A stretch of 64,000 nt of DNA from an uncultured Pseudomonadales bacterium (GCA_943846685.1 OX044363.1:1468001-1532000); one strand, 5' to 3'. Counted from the stretch's first letter, positions 29,389-38,272 are shown. Program-made: numbers and translations. The notes: generated by a model from the sequence alone, not told the origin.

Positions 29389-29508
29389 AGTTATTCTGTA
29401 GCTGGTTAACGGCTAGTTTATATCGACTATACGGTAAGCGCTTCCACCTTTGAAGAGTTGCGGTGCTATCCTTAAGCTTTCGCTTTAGTTTCAACTGAGA
29501 TCAATACT

Positions 29509-30264
29509 ATGACCACAGTCCTATTTGAGATCCGCGATAACGCGGCACTGATCATTTTAAATAATCCAGATAAACGCAATATGCTTACTCAAGAGGTCTG
29601 TGGGCAGATTGTTGACTATGTTGCTCAGGCTGAAGCCCACCCTGAGGTCAAGGCGCTAATTATTACCGGTAGTGGCCGCGCGTTTTGTGCCGGTGGTCAG
29701 CTCAGCGATCTAAACCCAAATCAACAGGTGTTGGAAAAAATCTATAGCGGCTTTTTAGCTGTTGCCAACTGTTCGCTACCAACTATTGCCGCGGTAAATG
29801 GCCCTGCAGTGGGTGCTGGCTTTAATTTGGCGGTGGGTTGCGATGTCCGCATAGTGACTGAGGCTGCCCGTTTTGAACCGCGCTTCTTTGGTCTTGGTTT
29901 GCACCCGGGTGGTGGTAATACTTGGATGCTGCAACAGATTGCCAATTGGAATACAGCGTCGGGAATGCTTCTTTTCTCGCAGTCATTAACCGGATCTGAG
30001 GCTGTTGCAAAGGGGCTGGCTTGGAAGTGTGTTGAAGCGGAGTGCTTAATTGATAAGGCGTTTGAGTTCACGGCCAATATTCGCGATTTACCCAAAGAGT
30101 TATTGCTGCGAACTAAACACACCCTGAGAGAGGCAGCCGCAACTAAGAGTAGTCATCAGGAGATTCTTGCGTTAGAAACTGCGCAACAGCTGTGGTCTAT
30201 TGAACAACCCTATGCGCGGGATTCGATTGCCGCAATGATGAAAAAGATTAGCAACAAGCCCTAA
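29509..30264 (+). CDS. Enoyl-CoA hydratase/isomerase family protein
   Basis: A 251-residue crotonase-fold protein. The oxyanion-hole residues lie in SGRAFCAGGQLSDL and NGPAVGAGFNLAVGCDVRI. The second catalytic glutamate of true hydratases (usually in an ETxxG context) is not obvious: the region reads FEPRFFGLGLHPGGG, so the reaction may be isomerisation or hydrolysis rather than hydration. Function and substrate are uncertain. It converges on folD, 27 nt apart. A role in fatty-acid or aromatic acyl-CoA breakdown fits the fadB and glyoxylate genes nearby, but this is inference. Confidence 0.85.
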   Translation: MTTVLFEIRDNAALIILNNPDKRNMLTQEVCGQIVDYVAQAEAHPEVKALIITGSGRAFCAGGQLSDLNPNQQVLEKIYSGFLAVANCSLPTIAAVNGPAVGAGFNLAVGCDVRIVTEAARFEPRFFGLGLHPGGGNTWMLQQIANWNTASGMLLFSQSLTGSEAVAKGLAWKCVEAECLIDKAFEFTANIRDLPKELLLRTKHTLREAAATKSSHQEILALETAQQLWSIEQPYARDSIAAMMKKISNKP

Positions 30265-30291
30265 TCTTTTTCACTCAAGTAGGTTTGTTTC

Positions 30292-31137
30292 TTAGAGTAG
30301 GCTTTTCTCTGCCGCTTCTACTGATTGCAGAATCAGAGTATTAATAGTCATGGGGCCAACACCACCGGGAACTGGTGTGTAGGCGGCCACTCGATCAACC
30401 AGAGGGGCCAGTTCGATATCGCCAACACCACCGGGATGGTAGCCAGCATCGACCACTACAGCGCCATCTTTAATCCACTCAGCTTTAATAAATTCTGGAC
30501 GGCCTACAGCGCCAACCAGTATATCCGCCTGTTTAATAAGCTCAGGTAGGTTTTGTGTTTTCGAGTGACAGATAGTCACTGTGGCATTGGCGTTAAGCAG
30601 CATCAGAGACATCGGCTTGCCAAGAATAGGGCTGCGACCAACGACCACTGCGTGCTTGCCGGCCATTTCAATATTGTAGCCTTGAAGAATACGCATAATC
30701 CCCTGAGGCGTCGCTGAACCATAGGCGGGTTCATTCATTGCCATACGACCAAAGCCAAGGCAGGTGACACCGTCGACATCTTTACCAAGGGCGATAGCGT
30801 CGAAGCAGGCGCGTTCATCAATCTGTGCAGGAACCGGGTGCTGTAGCAATATGCCGTGGCAGTTCGGGTTGCTGTTAAGTTCGGCAATCTTTTCCAACAG
30901 CTGTTCTGTGGTGGTCTGCTCGGGCATTTCAACGGCAATAGATTCCATGCCAACACGTTTGCAGGCATTCTGCTTCATCTTTACGTAGGTTGCTGAAGCG
31001 GGGTCACCACCAACCAGAATAGTCGCCAGTATCGGCGCCTGTCCGCCACTCTGTTCTTTTACTATGGCAACGCGTTTAGCTAGTTCAGCTTCGGTTTGCG
31101 CGGCCAGTGATTTACCATCAAGAATAAGTGCAGACAT
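30292..31137 (-). CDS. folD: Bifunctional methylenetetrahydrofolate dehydrogenase/cyclohydrolase FolD
   Basis: FolD interconverts 5,10-methylene-THF, 5,10-methenyl-THF and 10-formyl-THF, using NADP. The 281-residue protein shows the catalytic Tyr-Lys pair in [12 protein letters not shown], the block [11 protein letters not shown], the dinucleotide site [13 protein letters not shown], and [10 protein letters not shown] near the C-terminus. All match the bacterial family. It lies downstream of the tRNA operon on the same strand, 141 nt from the tRNA-His 3' end. Confidence 0.97.
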   Translation of the reverse strand: MSALILDGKSLAAQTEAELAKRVAIVKEQSGGQAPILATILVGGDPASATYVKMKQNACKRVGMESIAVEMPEQTTTEQLLEKIAELNSNPNCHGILLQHPVPAQIDERACFDAIALGKDVDGVTCLGFGRMAMNEPAYGSATPQGIMRILQGYNIEMAGKHAVVVGRSPILGKPMSLMLLNANATVTICHSKTQNLPELIKQADILVGAVGRPEFIKAEWIKDGAVVVDAGYHPGGVGDIELAPLVDRVAAYTPVPGGVGPMTINTLILQSVEAAEKSLL

Positions 31138-31278
31138 GTTGATACCTGTATTGTTAAATTATTAATTATATTGAGGGCGACAAAATAGGCGTGAGATGCG
31201 ATTAACGCAACCTTTTTTAAACTTCATCGAATAATTTAATGGTTAAAATAATGTTTTAAAAGAGATACAACAAGAAAA

Positions 31279-31355
31279 TGGGGTGGACGACGGGGATTGA
31301 ACCCGCGACCACCGGAATCACAATCCGGGGCTCTACCAACTGAGCTACGTCCACC
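31279..31355 (-). tRNA. tRNA-His (GUG)
   Basis: The minus strand folds as a tRNA with anticodon GTG in the loop TTGTGAT. It has the extra G at position -1 that marks tRNA-His, pairing with C73, a GCTCAGTTGG D-loop, GGTTCAATCCC T-loop, and an encoded CCA end at 31279-31281. It is the last of three tRNAs read from right to left. Confidence 0.95.
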
Positions 31356-31409
31356 ATTAAAGCAATAATCTAGGAATTTTTACCTTCAAACCAATACGGA
31401 TAGCAACCT

Positions 31410-31486
31410 TGGTCCGCCCACCAGGGCTCGAACCTGGAACCTTCCGCTTAGAAGGCGGATGCTCTATCCAATTGAGCTATGGGCGG
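31410..31486 (-). tRNA. tRNA-Arg (UCU)
   Basis: A 77-nt cloverleaf on the minus strand, with acceptor CCGCCCA/TGGGCGG, anticodon stem TCCGC/GCGGA and loop CTTCTAA, giving anticodon TCT. D-loop GCTCAATTGG and T-loop GGTTCGAGCC are standard, and CCA is encoded. It reads AGA/AGG arginine codons. Confidence 0.95.
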
Positions 31487-31507
31487 CATAGCTTTCAAGC
31501 CGGAAAG

Positions 31508-31584
31508 TGGTCGGGGATGAGGGATTCGAACCCCCGACATCCTGCTCCCAAAGCAGGCGCGCTACCAGACTGCGCTAATCCCCG
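31508..31584 (-). tRNA. tRNA-Pro (UGG)
   Basis: A 77-nt tRNA on the minus strand with acceptor CGGGGAT/ATCCCCG, anticodon stem CCTGC/GCAGG and loop TTTGGGA, giving anticodon TGG. T-loop GGTTCGAATCC and the encoded CCA end are clear. It is first in the Pro-Arg-His run, the order also found in Pseudomonas. Confidence 0.95.
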
Positions 31585-31619
31585 AATGTCTTACCATGCG
31601 GTCTCTTTCGAGAGCGCGC

Positions 31620-31648
31620 ATAATACTGACCAACCCCGTTTGCGTCAA
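31620..31648 (-). promoter_or_regulatory. Sigma-70 promoter of the tRNA operon
   Basis: On the minus strand TTGACG (31643-31648) and TATTAT (31620-31625) are separated by 17 bp, an almost consensus promoter. The stretch just after the -10 is GC-rich (GCGCGCTC), as in stringently controlled stable-RNA promoters. It lies 36 bp upstream of the tRNA-Pro 5' end. Confidence 0.85.
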
Positions 31649-31805
31649 TGTGAAATCGTAACATCTTGCAGAGTTTTTTCGATATTCGCCTTTTAATCGC
31701 TAAAATAGGCTTTTTATCCTATAGCTTAGGCTTTGAAAGCCTGTATTCAGAGTGAATCTACTGACATACTGCAGCGACTTAATCAGCAGCAGAAAAATAA
31801 ACTAT

Positions 31806-32456
31806 ATGCTTCAAATCCCGCTTTGCTGCCCCCTGTGTTTATCCGCTGATACTGAACATTTCTGTAGGGATAAACTGCGTGACTATTTACGCTGCGATCA
31901 ATGCCAGCTGATATTTGTGCCGCCAGAATTCCATCTGAGTGCTGCAGACGAAAAAGCCCAGTACGACCACCATGAAAATAACCCCAATGACAGTGGCTAT
32001 AGAAAATTTCTTAGCCGCTTGGCTGACCCCTTGCTGCAACGTCTTGCCCCTAAAAGCCAGGGGCTAGATTTTGGCTGTGGGCCGGGCCCCTGTCTTTCGG
32101 TGATGCTTGAGGAGCAGGGTCATGGGGTTTCTCTCTACGACCTCTACTATGCCGATAACCGCAGTCTATTTGCGCATCAGTATGACTTTATAACCGCCAC
32201 CGAAGTGATTGAGCATCTGGCCAGCCCGATAACTGAGCTGCAGAGACTCTGGGAGTTGCTTAAGCCTGGTGGTTATCTGGGGCTGATGACTAAGTTGGCG
32301 GGGGATGTGGAGATGTTTGCTAACTGGCACTATAAAATCGACCCGACCCATATCAGTTTCTTTTCAGCTCAGAGCTTTGAATACCTTGGCCAGCAGTGGG
32401 GCAGTGCACCCACTATTATTGGGGCCGATGTGATTATTTATCAGAAGCCGCGATAA
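31806..32456 (+). CDS. Class I SAM-dependent methyltransferase with N-terminal zinc-ribbon-like motif
   Basis: About 216 residues. The N-terminus has paired cysteines (CCPLCLSAD and LRCDQCQLIF) that look like a small zinc-binding finger. A methyltransferase domain follows, with SAM motif LDFGCGPGPCLSV and EVIEHLASP, then the family's usual WELLKPGGYLGLMT. The substrate is unknown. The frame is open from a GTG at 31752, but I choose the ATG at 31806 because the Cys motif begins right after it; ribosome binding signals are weak for both. Its last 23 nt overlap the 3' end of the convergent decarboxylase gene. Confidence 0.85.
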   Translation: MLQIPLCCPLCLSADTEHFCRDKLRDYLRCDQCQLIFVPPEFHLSAADEKAQYDHHENNPNDSGYRKFLSRLADPLLQRLAPKSQGLDFGCGPGPCLSVMLEEQGHGVSLYDLYYADNRSLFAHQYDFITATEVIEHLASPITELQRLWELLKPGGYLGLMTKLAGDVEMFANWHYKIDPTHISFFSAQSFEYLGQQWGSAPTIIGADVIIYQKPR

Positions 32457-33849
32457 TCGAGTCCCGTGCTTTGATAAAGGCCTGCGCTGAACGGTTAATA
32501 TCTTCCTCTGATGTTACCCATGAACAGACACTAATACGGATAACCTTTTGGCCATTCCACAGTGAACCACCCACCCAGCACTCACCAGACTGCTGAATCG
32601 CTTCGAGAATTGACTGAGTTGTTTGGTCATCTGCAGAGGGCGATACAATCACCTGATTAAACACCACATCATTGAGAATATCGAAATCGGCGCTTTTAAG
32701 CAGATCGGCAAACTGCTGGGCCCGCTGATGCATACCCACCACCAACTCATCAACACCATCGCGACCGAGATATTTTAGCGCCGCCCATAATTCAATGGCT
32801 CTGGCACGACGTGACATCTCTGGTGTGTAGAGCATTCCATCGCGGCTTTCGCTGTAACAGGAGGTTAGGTAGGCGCCGGTAGCCTGAAGCGCACTGACCA
32901 GCGCCTCTTTGTCGCGGCAGAGCAGTATGCCGCTGTCATAGGGCGTATTAAGAGTCTTATGGCCATCCACCGACCATGAGTGGGCTTTTTCCATACCCGG
33001 TGTTAGATGTTTAAGCCGCTTTGTTCCTGCGGCCCAGAGCCCAAAGGCGCCATCTATATGCACCCAGGCATCTGCCGCATTGGCGTTATCACAGATTTCT
33101 ACAAAGGGATCAAAGGCGCCGGAGTTAACATTACCGGCTTGCAGTAGAATGATGCAGCTATTATCTAGCGCGGGCATCTGTCCAGGGATAATCCGCCCCT
33201 GATCATCGCAGTCAACCCATTCAATATTATCTATGCCAAAACCCAGCAGGCCGATCGCTTTAACCACTGCACCATGGGTGTGACGGCCGGCAATAATACG
33301 AATAGGTGGCGCGCCATTATGGCCCTGTTGATTAAAGTCCCAGTGTTGGTTGTTATAGATGCGAAAGCGGGCAGCCGCCAAGCCACAGAATATTGCTGAG
33401 GAAGTGCCACTGACAAAACCAGCCACTGTGCTGTCTGGCAGATCCAGAAGTTCTTTTAGCCATTGCTCACAGACCTCTTCAAGCTTGGAAGTGATCGGTG
33501 ACATAACCTGTAGCGCGGTATTCTGATCCCAAAAATCGGTTAGCCATTTGGTCGCCAGTGTTACAGGAAGAATGCCGCCATTCACAAAGCCAAAATAGCG
33601 TCCACCGGTTTGGGCAACGGTCGCAGGGGAGCCGTACTGATGAAGCTGTTCGAGGATAGCGGCGGAATCACCTGTAGCTGTGGGTAGATCTTCGGCAAAC
33701 TGGCCGAGATCTTTTAAGGCCTGCTCTGTGGGGAATATATTTCTTTGCAAAGCGTCATCTGCATAGTCGAAGGCATAGCCCTGTGCCTGCCCAAATAGGG
33801 CTTTGCTCTGTTGCTCTAAATGCAATTTTTCACGCAGGTTCATAGTCAT
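32434..33849 (-). CDS. Pyridoxal-phosphate-dependent decarboxylase family protein
   Basis: A 471-residue group II decarboxylase-fold protein. The pyridoxal-phosphate Lys lies in SVDGHKTLNTPYDSG, and AWVHIDGAFG carries the Asp that holds the cofactor ring. GRYFGFVNGG and GFVSGTSSAI fit the family. Related enzymes decarboxylate aromatic amino acids, diaminobutyrate or glutamate, but the substrate here is not known. The first ATG (33849) gives a Met-Thr-Met start; the third codon is also an ATG. The gene overlaps the convergent methyltransferase gene by 23 nt at their 3' ends. Confidence 0.87.
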   Translation of the reverse strand: MTMNLREKLHLEQQSKALFGQAQGYAFDYADDALQRNIFPTEQALKDLGQFAEDLPTATGDSAAILEQLHQYGSPATVAQTGGRYFGFVNGGILPVTLATKWLTDFWDQNTALQVMSPITSKLEEVCEQWLKELLDLPDSTVAGFVSGTSSAIFCGLAAARFRIYNNQHWDFNQQGHNGAPPIRIIAGRHTHGAVVKAIGLLGFGIDNIEWVDCDDQGRIIPGQMPALDNSCIILLQAGNVNSGAFDPFVEICDNANAADAWVHIDGAFGLWAAGTKRLKHLTPGMEKAHSWSVDGHKTLNTPYDSGILLCRDKEALVSALQATGAYLTSCYSESRDGMLYTPEMSRRARAIELWAALKYLGRDGVDELVVGMHQRAQQFADLLKSADFDILNDVVFNQVIVSPSADDQTTQSILEAIQQSGECWVGGSLWNGQKVIRISVCSWVTSEEDINRSAQAFIKARDSIIAASDK

Positions 33850-33962
33850 CTATCCAAGGCTAAAAAGCAGAAACGCTCAGTCGCAGTAAAACATAGACTA
33901 TGCTTTTAACCAAGATAGAATATCAGCCAATTATTTAACTTTTACCGAGGATATTAACTGCT

Positions 33963-36119
33963 ATGTTTCAGGGAAAAACACTAAGTCTAGTGCAGATAGA
34001 AAATGGTTTTGTCGAACTCAACTTTGACAATCAGAGTGGCTCGGTCAATAAGTTTAATATTGAAACTCTCGGTGAACTGCGAGAGGCGATTGATATTCTT
34101 AAGGCTGCTACAGATATAAAAGGCCTGCTGCTAACCAGCAACAAATCCGTATTTGTGGTCGGGGCAGATATCACCGAATTTAAAGAGATGTTCTCTGCAA
34201 GCAAGGAGCATTTTATCGAGGGTGCACAGCATGCCAATGGACTGTTTTCCGCCATTGAAGATATGCCTTTTCCAACGGTTGCAGCGATTAATGGATTTGC
34301 CCTCGGTGGCGGTTTTGAAATCTGTCTCGCCTGTGACTGTCGGGTTATCTCCACTAAAGCGGCTGTAGGTCTCCCGGAAACCAATCTGGGGATTCTGCCG
34401 GGCTGGGGTGGCTCTGTGCGACTACCAAGGCTTGCAGGTATGTTTGCCGGTATTCACTGGATCGCTTCTGGTGAGCAGCAAAAGCCGAAGATGGCGCTTA
34501 CCGCTGGTGCCGTTGATGCGGTGGTTGAGCCTGAAGAACTGCGTGCTGAGTCGTTAAAAATGCTCGCTGAAATGGCCGATGGCAGCCGTGAATATAAGCC
34601 GCGACGAGTTCAAAAGACCTCGCCCATTGAGCTCTCTGAAGCGGAATTACAAGCTACCGCAGAAAACTTTAGCGCGGCTATTATTGGCAAAGTTGGCAAC
34701 TATTTTCCGGCGCCTTTAAAAGCCGTTGAGTTAATAACCAGTGCTGCCGGATTAGGTCGTGACGAGGCGATTCGACTTGAGAATGAAGCATTCTATGAGA
34801 TTTCCAGAACACCGCAGGCGCGAGCCTTGGTGGGGCTGTTTTTAAGTGATCAATATATCGTTAAGCTGGCTAAAAATCGCAGTCGCGCGCTTGCCGATAA
34901 GTTTACTCCGGTTCAATCTCCCAGCGTTATTGGTGCCGGTATTATGGGTGGTGGTATAGCCTACCAAAATGCCATCCGTGGCTTGCCTGTGGTAATGAAG
35001 GATATTAATCAGGATGCTCTTGATCTGGGCATTAAAGAGGCTAGCAAGCTGCTCGGCAAACGTGTCTCCCGCGGCAAGATGAGCGAGGAGAAAGCCGCGA
35101 AGATACTCAGTGCAATTACACCTACTCTTGAAGATAAAGCGCTTAGTCAGTGCGATATGGTTGTTGAGGCGGTGGTTGAATTAGAGGCGGTTAAGAAGCA
35201 GGTATTGCCTGTTGTCGAGTCTCTGGTTGCCGAGAGTGCCTTTATTACATCCAATACTTCAACTATTTCAATTAACCGCTTGGCCGAATCTCTGGAACGC
35301 CCACAGAACTTCTGTGGTATGCACTTTTTTAATCCGGTGCACGCGATGCCACTGGTGGAGATTATTCGCGGCGAGAAAACCTCCGATGAATGTATAGCCG
35401 CTGTTAGTGCCTATGCCTTGGCGCTGGGAAAGAAGCCTATTGTGGTCAATGACTGCCCGGGATTTTTGGTTAACCGAGTGCTTTTCGCGCTTCTGTCCGG
35501 TCTTGAGATAATGCTGTCCGAAGGTGCTGATTTCCAACAGATCGATAAGGTGATGGAGGCCTGGGGTCTACCTATGGGGCCGGCCTATCTTATGGATGTG
35601 GTGGGTATAGATACCATTAACCACTGCTATCCCGTGCTGACCAATGGCTTGCCCGAGCGCTTTAGTAAGGGTGATAACTGGCCGACAGATATTATCTTTA
35701 AGGCGAATCGGTTGGGCCAGAAAAATGAACTTGGCTATTACAAATATGAGCTCAATGAAAAGGGTAAGCCTGCCAAGCTGGTTGATCCTGATGTTGTGGC
35801 AATGTTTGAGTCAGAGTTTGGGCCGACGAAGCTATTTGATCAGCAGGAGATTGAGGATCGTTTAATGTTGCCTATGGCAATGGAGATGATTCACTGTCTG
35901 GAAGAGGGCATTGTGGCGTCGCCTTCCGAAGCGGATATGGCTTTGATCTACGGTGTTGGCTTCCCGGTTTTCCACGGTGGTATCTGCCGCTGGATGGATG
36001 AGCAGGGTTTGGCTTCGATTGTTGAGCGTGCGGATAAATATACGCAGCTCAGTGAACTCTACCGTCCCACAGAAAAGCTACGTCAGATGGCAGCTAATGG
36101 GGAGTCGTTTTACTCTTAG
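33963..36119 (+). CDS. fadB: Fatty acid oxidation complex alpha subunit FadB
   Basis: FadB carries the enoyl-CoA hydratase, delta-3-cis-delta-2-trans isomerase and 3-hydroxyacyl-CoA dehydrogenase activities of aerobic beta-oxidation. The 718-residue length fits. The hydratase part has ALGGGFEICLACDCR (oxyanion hole) and LPETNLGILPG (catalytic Glu). The dehydrogenase part has the NAD motif VIGAGIMGGGIA near residue 320 and GMHFFNPVHAMPLVE with its catalytic His. In most gammaproteobacteria fadA follows directly; here the next 392 bp hold repeats and then an opposite-strand gene, so fadA must be elsewhere or absent. Confidence 0.96.
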   Translation: MFQGKTLSLVQIENGFVELNFDNQSGSVNKFNIETLGELREAIDILKAATDIKGLLLTSNKSVFVVGADITEFKEMFSASKEHFIEGAQHANGLFSAIEDMPFPTVAAINGFALGGGFEICLACDCRVISTKAAVGLPETNLGILPGWGGSVRLPRLAGMFAGIHWIASGEQQKPKMALTAGAVDAVVEPEELRAESLKMLAEMADGSREYKPRRVQKTSPIELSEAELQATAENFSAAIIGKVGNYFPAPLKAVELITSAAGLGRDEAIRLENEAFYEISRTPQARALVGLFLSDQYIVKLAKNRSRALADKFTPVQSPSVIGAGIMGGGIAYQNAIRGLPVVMKDINQDALDLGIKEASKLLGKRVSRGKMSEEKAAKILSAITPTLEDKALSQCDMVVEAVVELEAVKKQVLPVVESLVAESAFITSNTSTISINRLAESLERPQNFCGMHFFNPVHAMPLVEIIRGEKTSDECIAAVSAYALALGKKPIVVNDCPGFLVNRVLFALLSGLEIMLSEGADFQQIDKVMEAWGLPMGPAYLMDVVGIDTINHCYPVLTNGLPERFSKGDNWPTDIIFKANRLGQKNELGYYKYELNEKGKPAKLVDPDVVAMFESEFGPTKLFDQQEIEDRLMLPMAMEMIHCLEEGIVASPSEADMALIYGVGFPVFHGGICRWMDEQGLASIVERADKYTQLSELYRPTEKLRQMAANGESFYS

Positions 36120-36217
36120 TTTGGAGAACATCTCCGGCTTGCCTAATATCGGCGCAAGGTTATAGTTACTTTTGTATTAGGGTTTAATTTTTCTTTAGGT
36201 GTACTGCTATAGCTCCA

Positions 36218-36373
36218 ATAGTCCCTGGTTCTTCCCTTGAGATCAGTCAGGGCCCGCTTATGGGTTTTTAATTTTCAGGTTAAGAGAGCACTTTTCTGAG
36301 CGCCAGCGAGTTGTGCGAACGCTGAAAATTAGAAAACCATGGGACCGATCTCAAGGGGAGAGGCAGGGGCTAT
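36218..36373. repeat. Nested inverted-repeat element (about 156 bp)
   Basis: Outer arms at 36218-36244 and 36347-36373 are inverted copies with four mismatches over 27 bp. Inner arms at 36260-36278 and 36322-36340 match over 19 bp with two mismatches (ATGGG...TTTTCAG against its inverse). The core has further short pairing around AGCGCC and GCGAACGCT. The design, paired arms inside paired arms, resembles the element at 22473-22699, but the sequence is different. It could form one long hairpin. Confidence 0.65.
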
Positions 36374-36425
36374 CAAGCTCCAATGCACAAAGACTCAGAG
36401 TACAAATAATGAGTAACCTGCAAGG

Positions 36426-36510
36426 AGATCCCTCGTCGCTGCGCTCTGTCGGGATGACAGGTTTATAAAAAGTCGGGATGACAGGTTTATAAAAAGTCGG
36501 GATGACAGGG
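36426..36510 (-). repeat. 33-bp dispersed repeat and 24-bp tandem repeat
   Basis: 36426-36458 is a minus-strand copy of the 33-bp dispersed repeat (its plus form begins GTCATCCCGACAGAGCGC). Its end overlaps a 24-bp unit (GTCGGGATGACAGGTTTATA...) repeated at 36448-36471 and 36472-36495, with a third, partial copy at 36496-36510. Plus-orientation copies of the dispersed repeat lie at 63848-63914. Confidence 0.85.
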
Positions 36511-36511
36511 A

Positions 36512-38152
36512 TTAACTAGCGACTGGTCTTTCCGGCGTTCCCTGCATAAACGGTCCATCGACACAGATACGCTTGCCATCTGGCGAAGCACAGGCACCAC
36601 AGATACCGACACCGCATTTGGTCAGGTAATCAATCGCACTAAAGATCTGATCGTCTTTACAGAATTCACGCTGAACCGCTGCTGCAGCATGGACCATAGG
36701 TGCAGGGCCGCAGTTATAGAAAACCAGCTTATCCAGCTCGGCCTGAGACATCTGCTCAAGGCGACTGCGCAATAGTTCAGTGACAAAGCCTTTAAAGCCC
36801 TCAGAGCCATCATCGGTAGCAACATGAACATCGGCAATCTTTTTGCACTCTTCAAGATAGTAGAGACGCTCAGCAGTCCGCGCACCGGTAAATACTTCAG
36901 CATTACCAAAGTCTCTGGCCAGCTGATAGACAGCCGCCAATCCAGTGCCGCCAGCGACAGCCATAATCTTCGCATCTTCCGGTGGTGAAGCCGGAATACC
37001 ATGAGGGCCGCGAACATAGAGTTCTGTCCCCACAGGCAGATCCATCATTGCATGGGTAAAGGTACCCACATCGATAACTGCCAGTTGGAAGGGATCATCG
37101 GAGAGTGCAGAGAAAGGCTTTTCACCCAGTCCAGGTACCCATAGGAAGATAAACTCACCGGCCTGAATATTAATCTTGCGATCAAAGGTCATTACGCAGA
37201 TATCATCACAGATACGCTTATTCTCAACCAGAACCACCGGTTCAAAGTCCATATCTATATCGTAGCGAATATGGGCCTCGGCTTTATTGGAATCAAAACA
37301 GATATCCGATTCAAGCTGGCTAAAGTAGCTTTCCATATCATCGGTGGTCATACCGGTAAGGGCTGAGCCTACACCGACAATAGTTGAGCCGGCATTGATA
37401 AACTCACGCACATCAGCGGCACTGCTAACACCACCGCAGCCAATAATTGGCAGATCAGTCGCGGCAGCGATTTCACGTACGCATTTAAGCGCGATAGGCA
37501 GTACACCTTTACCAGACATACCACCGGCACCATTACTTAAAACCGGGTGACCATGTGATGAGGTATAGCCTGGGCCAACGGTGTTGATGGCACAGAGTGC
37601 ATCTGCGCCGCCAGCGGCTGCAGCAGCGGCGATTTCACCAATGTTAGGGGTATTGGGGGTTAGCTTGGGAATAACCGGAATATCGACAACCGCTTTTACC
37701 GCTGCGGTCACTTCACGCACCAGCTCAGGGTCTTGACCCATGGCCATGCCATAACCCTTGGCATGAGGGCAGGAGAGATTTAACTCAAGGCCATTGGCAA
37801 CCGGAGCCATAATTTTTGCCACTTCGACAAACTCTTCAACACTGCCACCAAAGATCGATACCAGTAAGAAGCGATCTTCTGGGATACGCAGCTTAGACAT
37901 TGCTTCAGCCGCTGCTCTAGCACCGGGATTGGTCAGGCCTACCGCATTGACAAAACAGCCGGGAGCATATTGGCTGTAGACCGGTTCGCGGTTTCCAGCG
38001 CGCACATCGGGTCCGACACTCTTGGTAGTCAGCACGCCAACCTGAGGCATATGATCAAATACATACTGAATAATCGAAGTGGCAGTAGTGACAATTCCCG
38101 AAGGAACTGTAAATGGGCCGGAGAGGGTCTTGCCGAGAAATTCTGTTTTCAA
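36512..38152 (-). CDS. Fused dihydroorotate dehydrogenase (PyrD class 1B-like) and PyrK-like electron-transfer protein
   Basis: A 546-residue fusion. Residues about 1-305 are a dihydroorotate-dehydrogenase-like FMN barrel, with active-site Cys in LELNLSCPHAKG, NTVGPGY and IGCGGVSSAADV. Residues about 320-546 resemble PyrK: an FAD-binding region, an NAD-binding region (MAVAGGTGLAAVYQLAR) and a ferredoxin-type [2Fe-2S] ligand set CGVGICGAC-x8-C. In class 1B enzymes these are separate PyrD and PyrK proteins, and NAD is the acceptor. The SCPH segment also resembles dihydropyrimidine dehydrogenase, so pyrimidine degradation is an alternative role. Gammaproteobacteria usually use the quinone-linked class 2 enzyme. 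Confidence 0.82.
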   Translation of the reverse strand: MKTEFLGKTLSGPFTVPSGIVTTATSIIQYVFDHMPQVGVLTTKSVGPDVRAGNREPVYSQYAPGCFVNAVGLTNPGARAAAEAMSKLRIPEDRFLLVSIFGGSVEEFVEVAKIMAPVANGLELNLSCPHAKGYGMAMGQDPELVREVTAAVKAVVDIPVIPKLTPNTPNIGEIAAAAAAGGADALCAINTVGPGYTSSHGHPVLSNGAGGMSGKGVLPIALKCVREIAAATDLPIIGCGGVSSAADVREFINAGSTIVGVGSALTGMTTDDMESYFSQLESDICFDSNKAEAHIRYDIDMDFEPVVLVENKRICDDICVMTFDRKINIQAGEFIFLWVPGLGEKPFSALSDDPFQLAVIDVGTFTHAMMDLPVGTELYVRGPHGIPASPPEDAKIMAVAGGTGLAAVYQLARDFGNAEVFTGARTAERLYYLEECKKIADVHVATDDGSEGFKGFVTELLRSRLEQMSQAELDKLVFYNCGPAPMVHAAAAVQREFCKDDQIFSAIDYLTKCGVGICGACASPDGKRICVDGPFMQGTPERPVAS

Positions 38153-38272
38153 GAGAGCTCGCTTAAAACTGAGTGAATAGGTATTGGTTTAAATAGATGT
38201 TTATTTAAGGGCGCAATTATACTGATTTTAAAGAATTTATCTGCTGTGATTTTCAAAAATCATCAGTAAAAG

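Larger units (their letters stand above)
36120..36511. other. Gene-free stretch with repeats after fadB
   Basis: No gene is present in these 392 bp. They hold a nested inverted-repeat element (36218-36373), one 33-bp dispersed repeat copy and a 24-bp tandem repeat (36426-36510), listed separately. No fadA fragment is recognisable. Confidence 0.8.

Noticed and set aside
31409..31696. Open frame of 95 codons on the plus strand
   Set aside because: It is the antisense of tRNA-Arg and tRNA-Pro; the 'protein' MVRPPGLEPG... is a well-known false product of tRNA genes.
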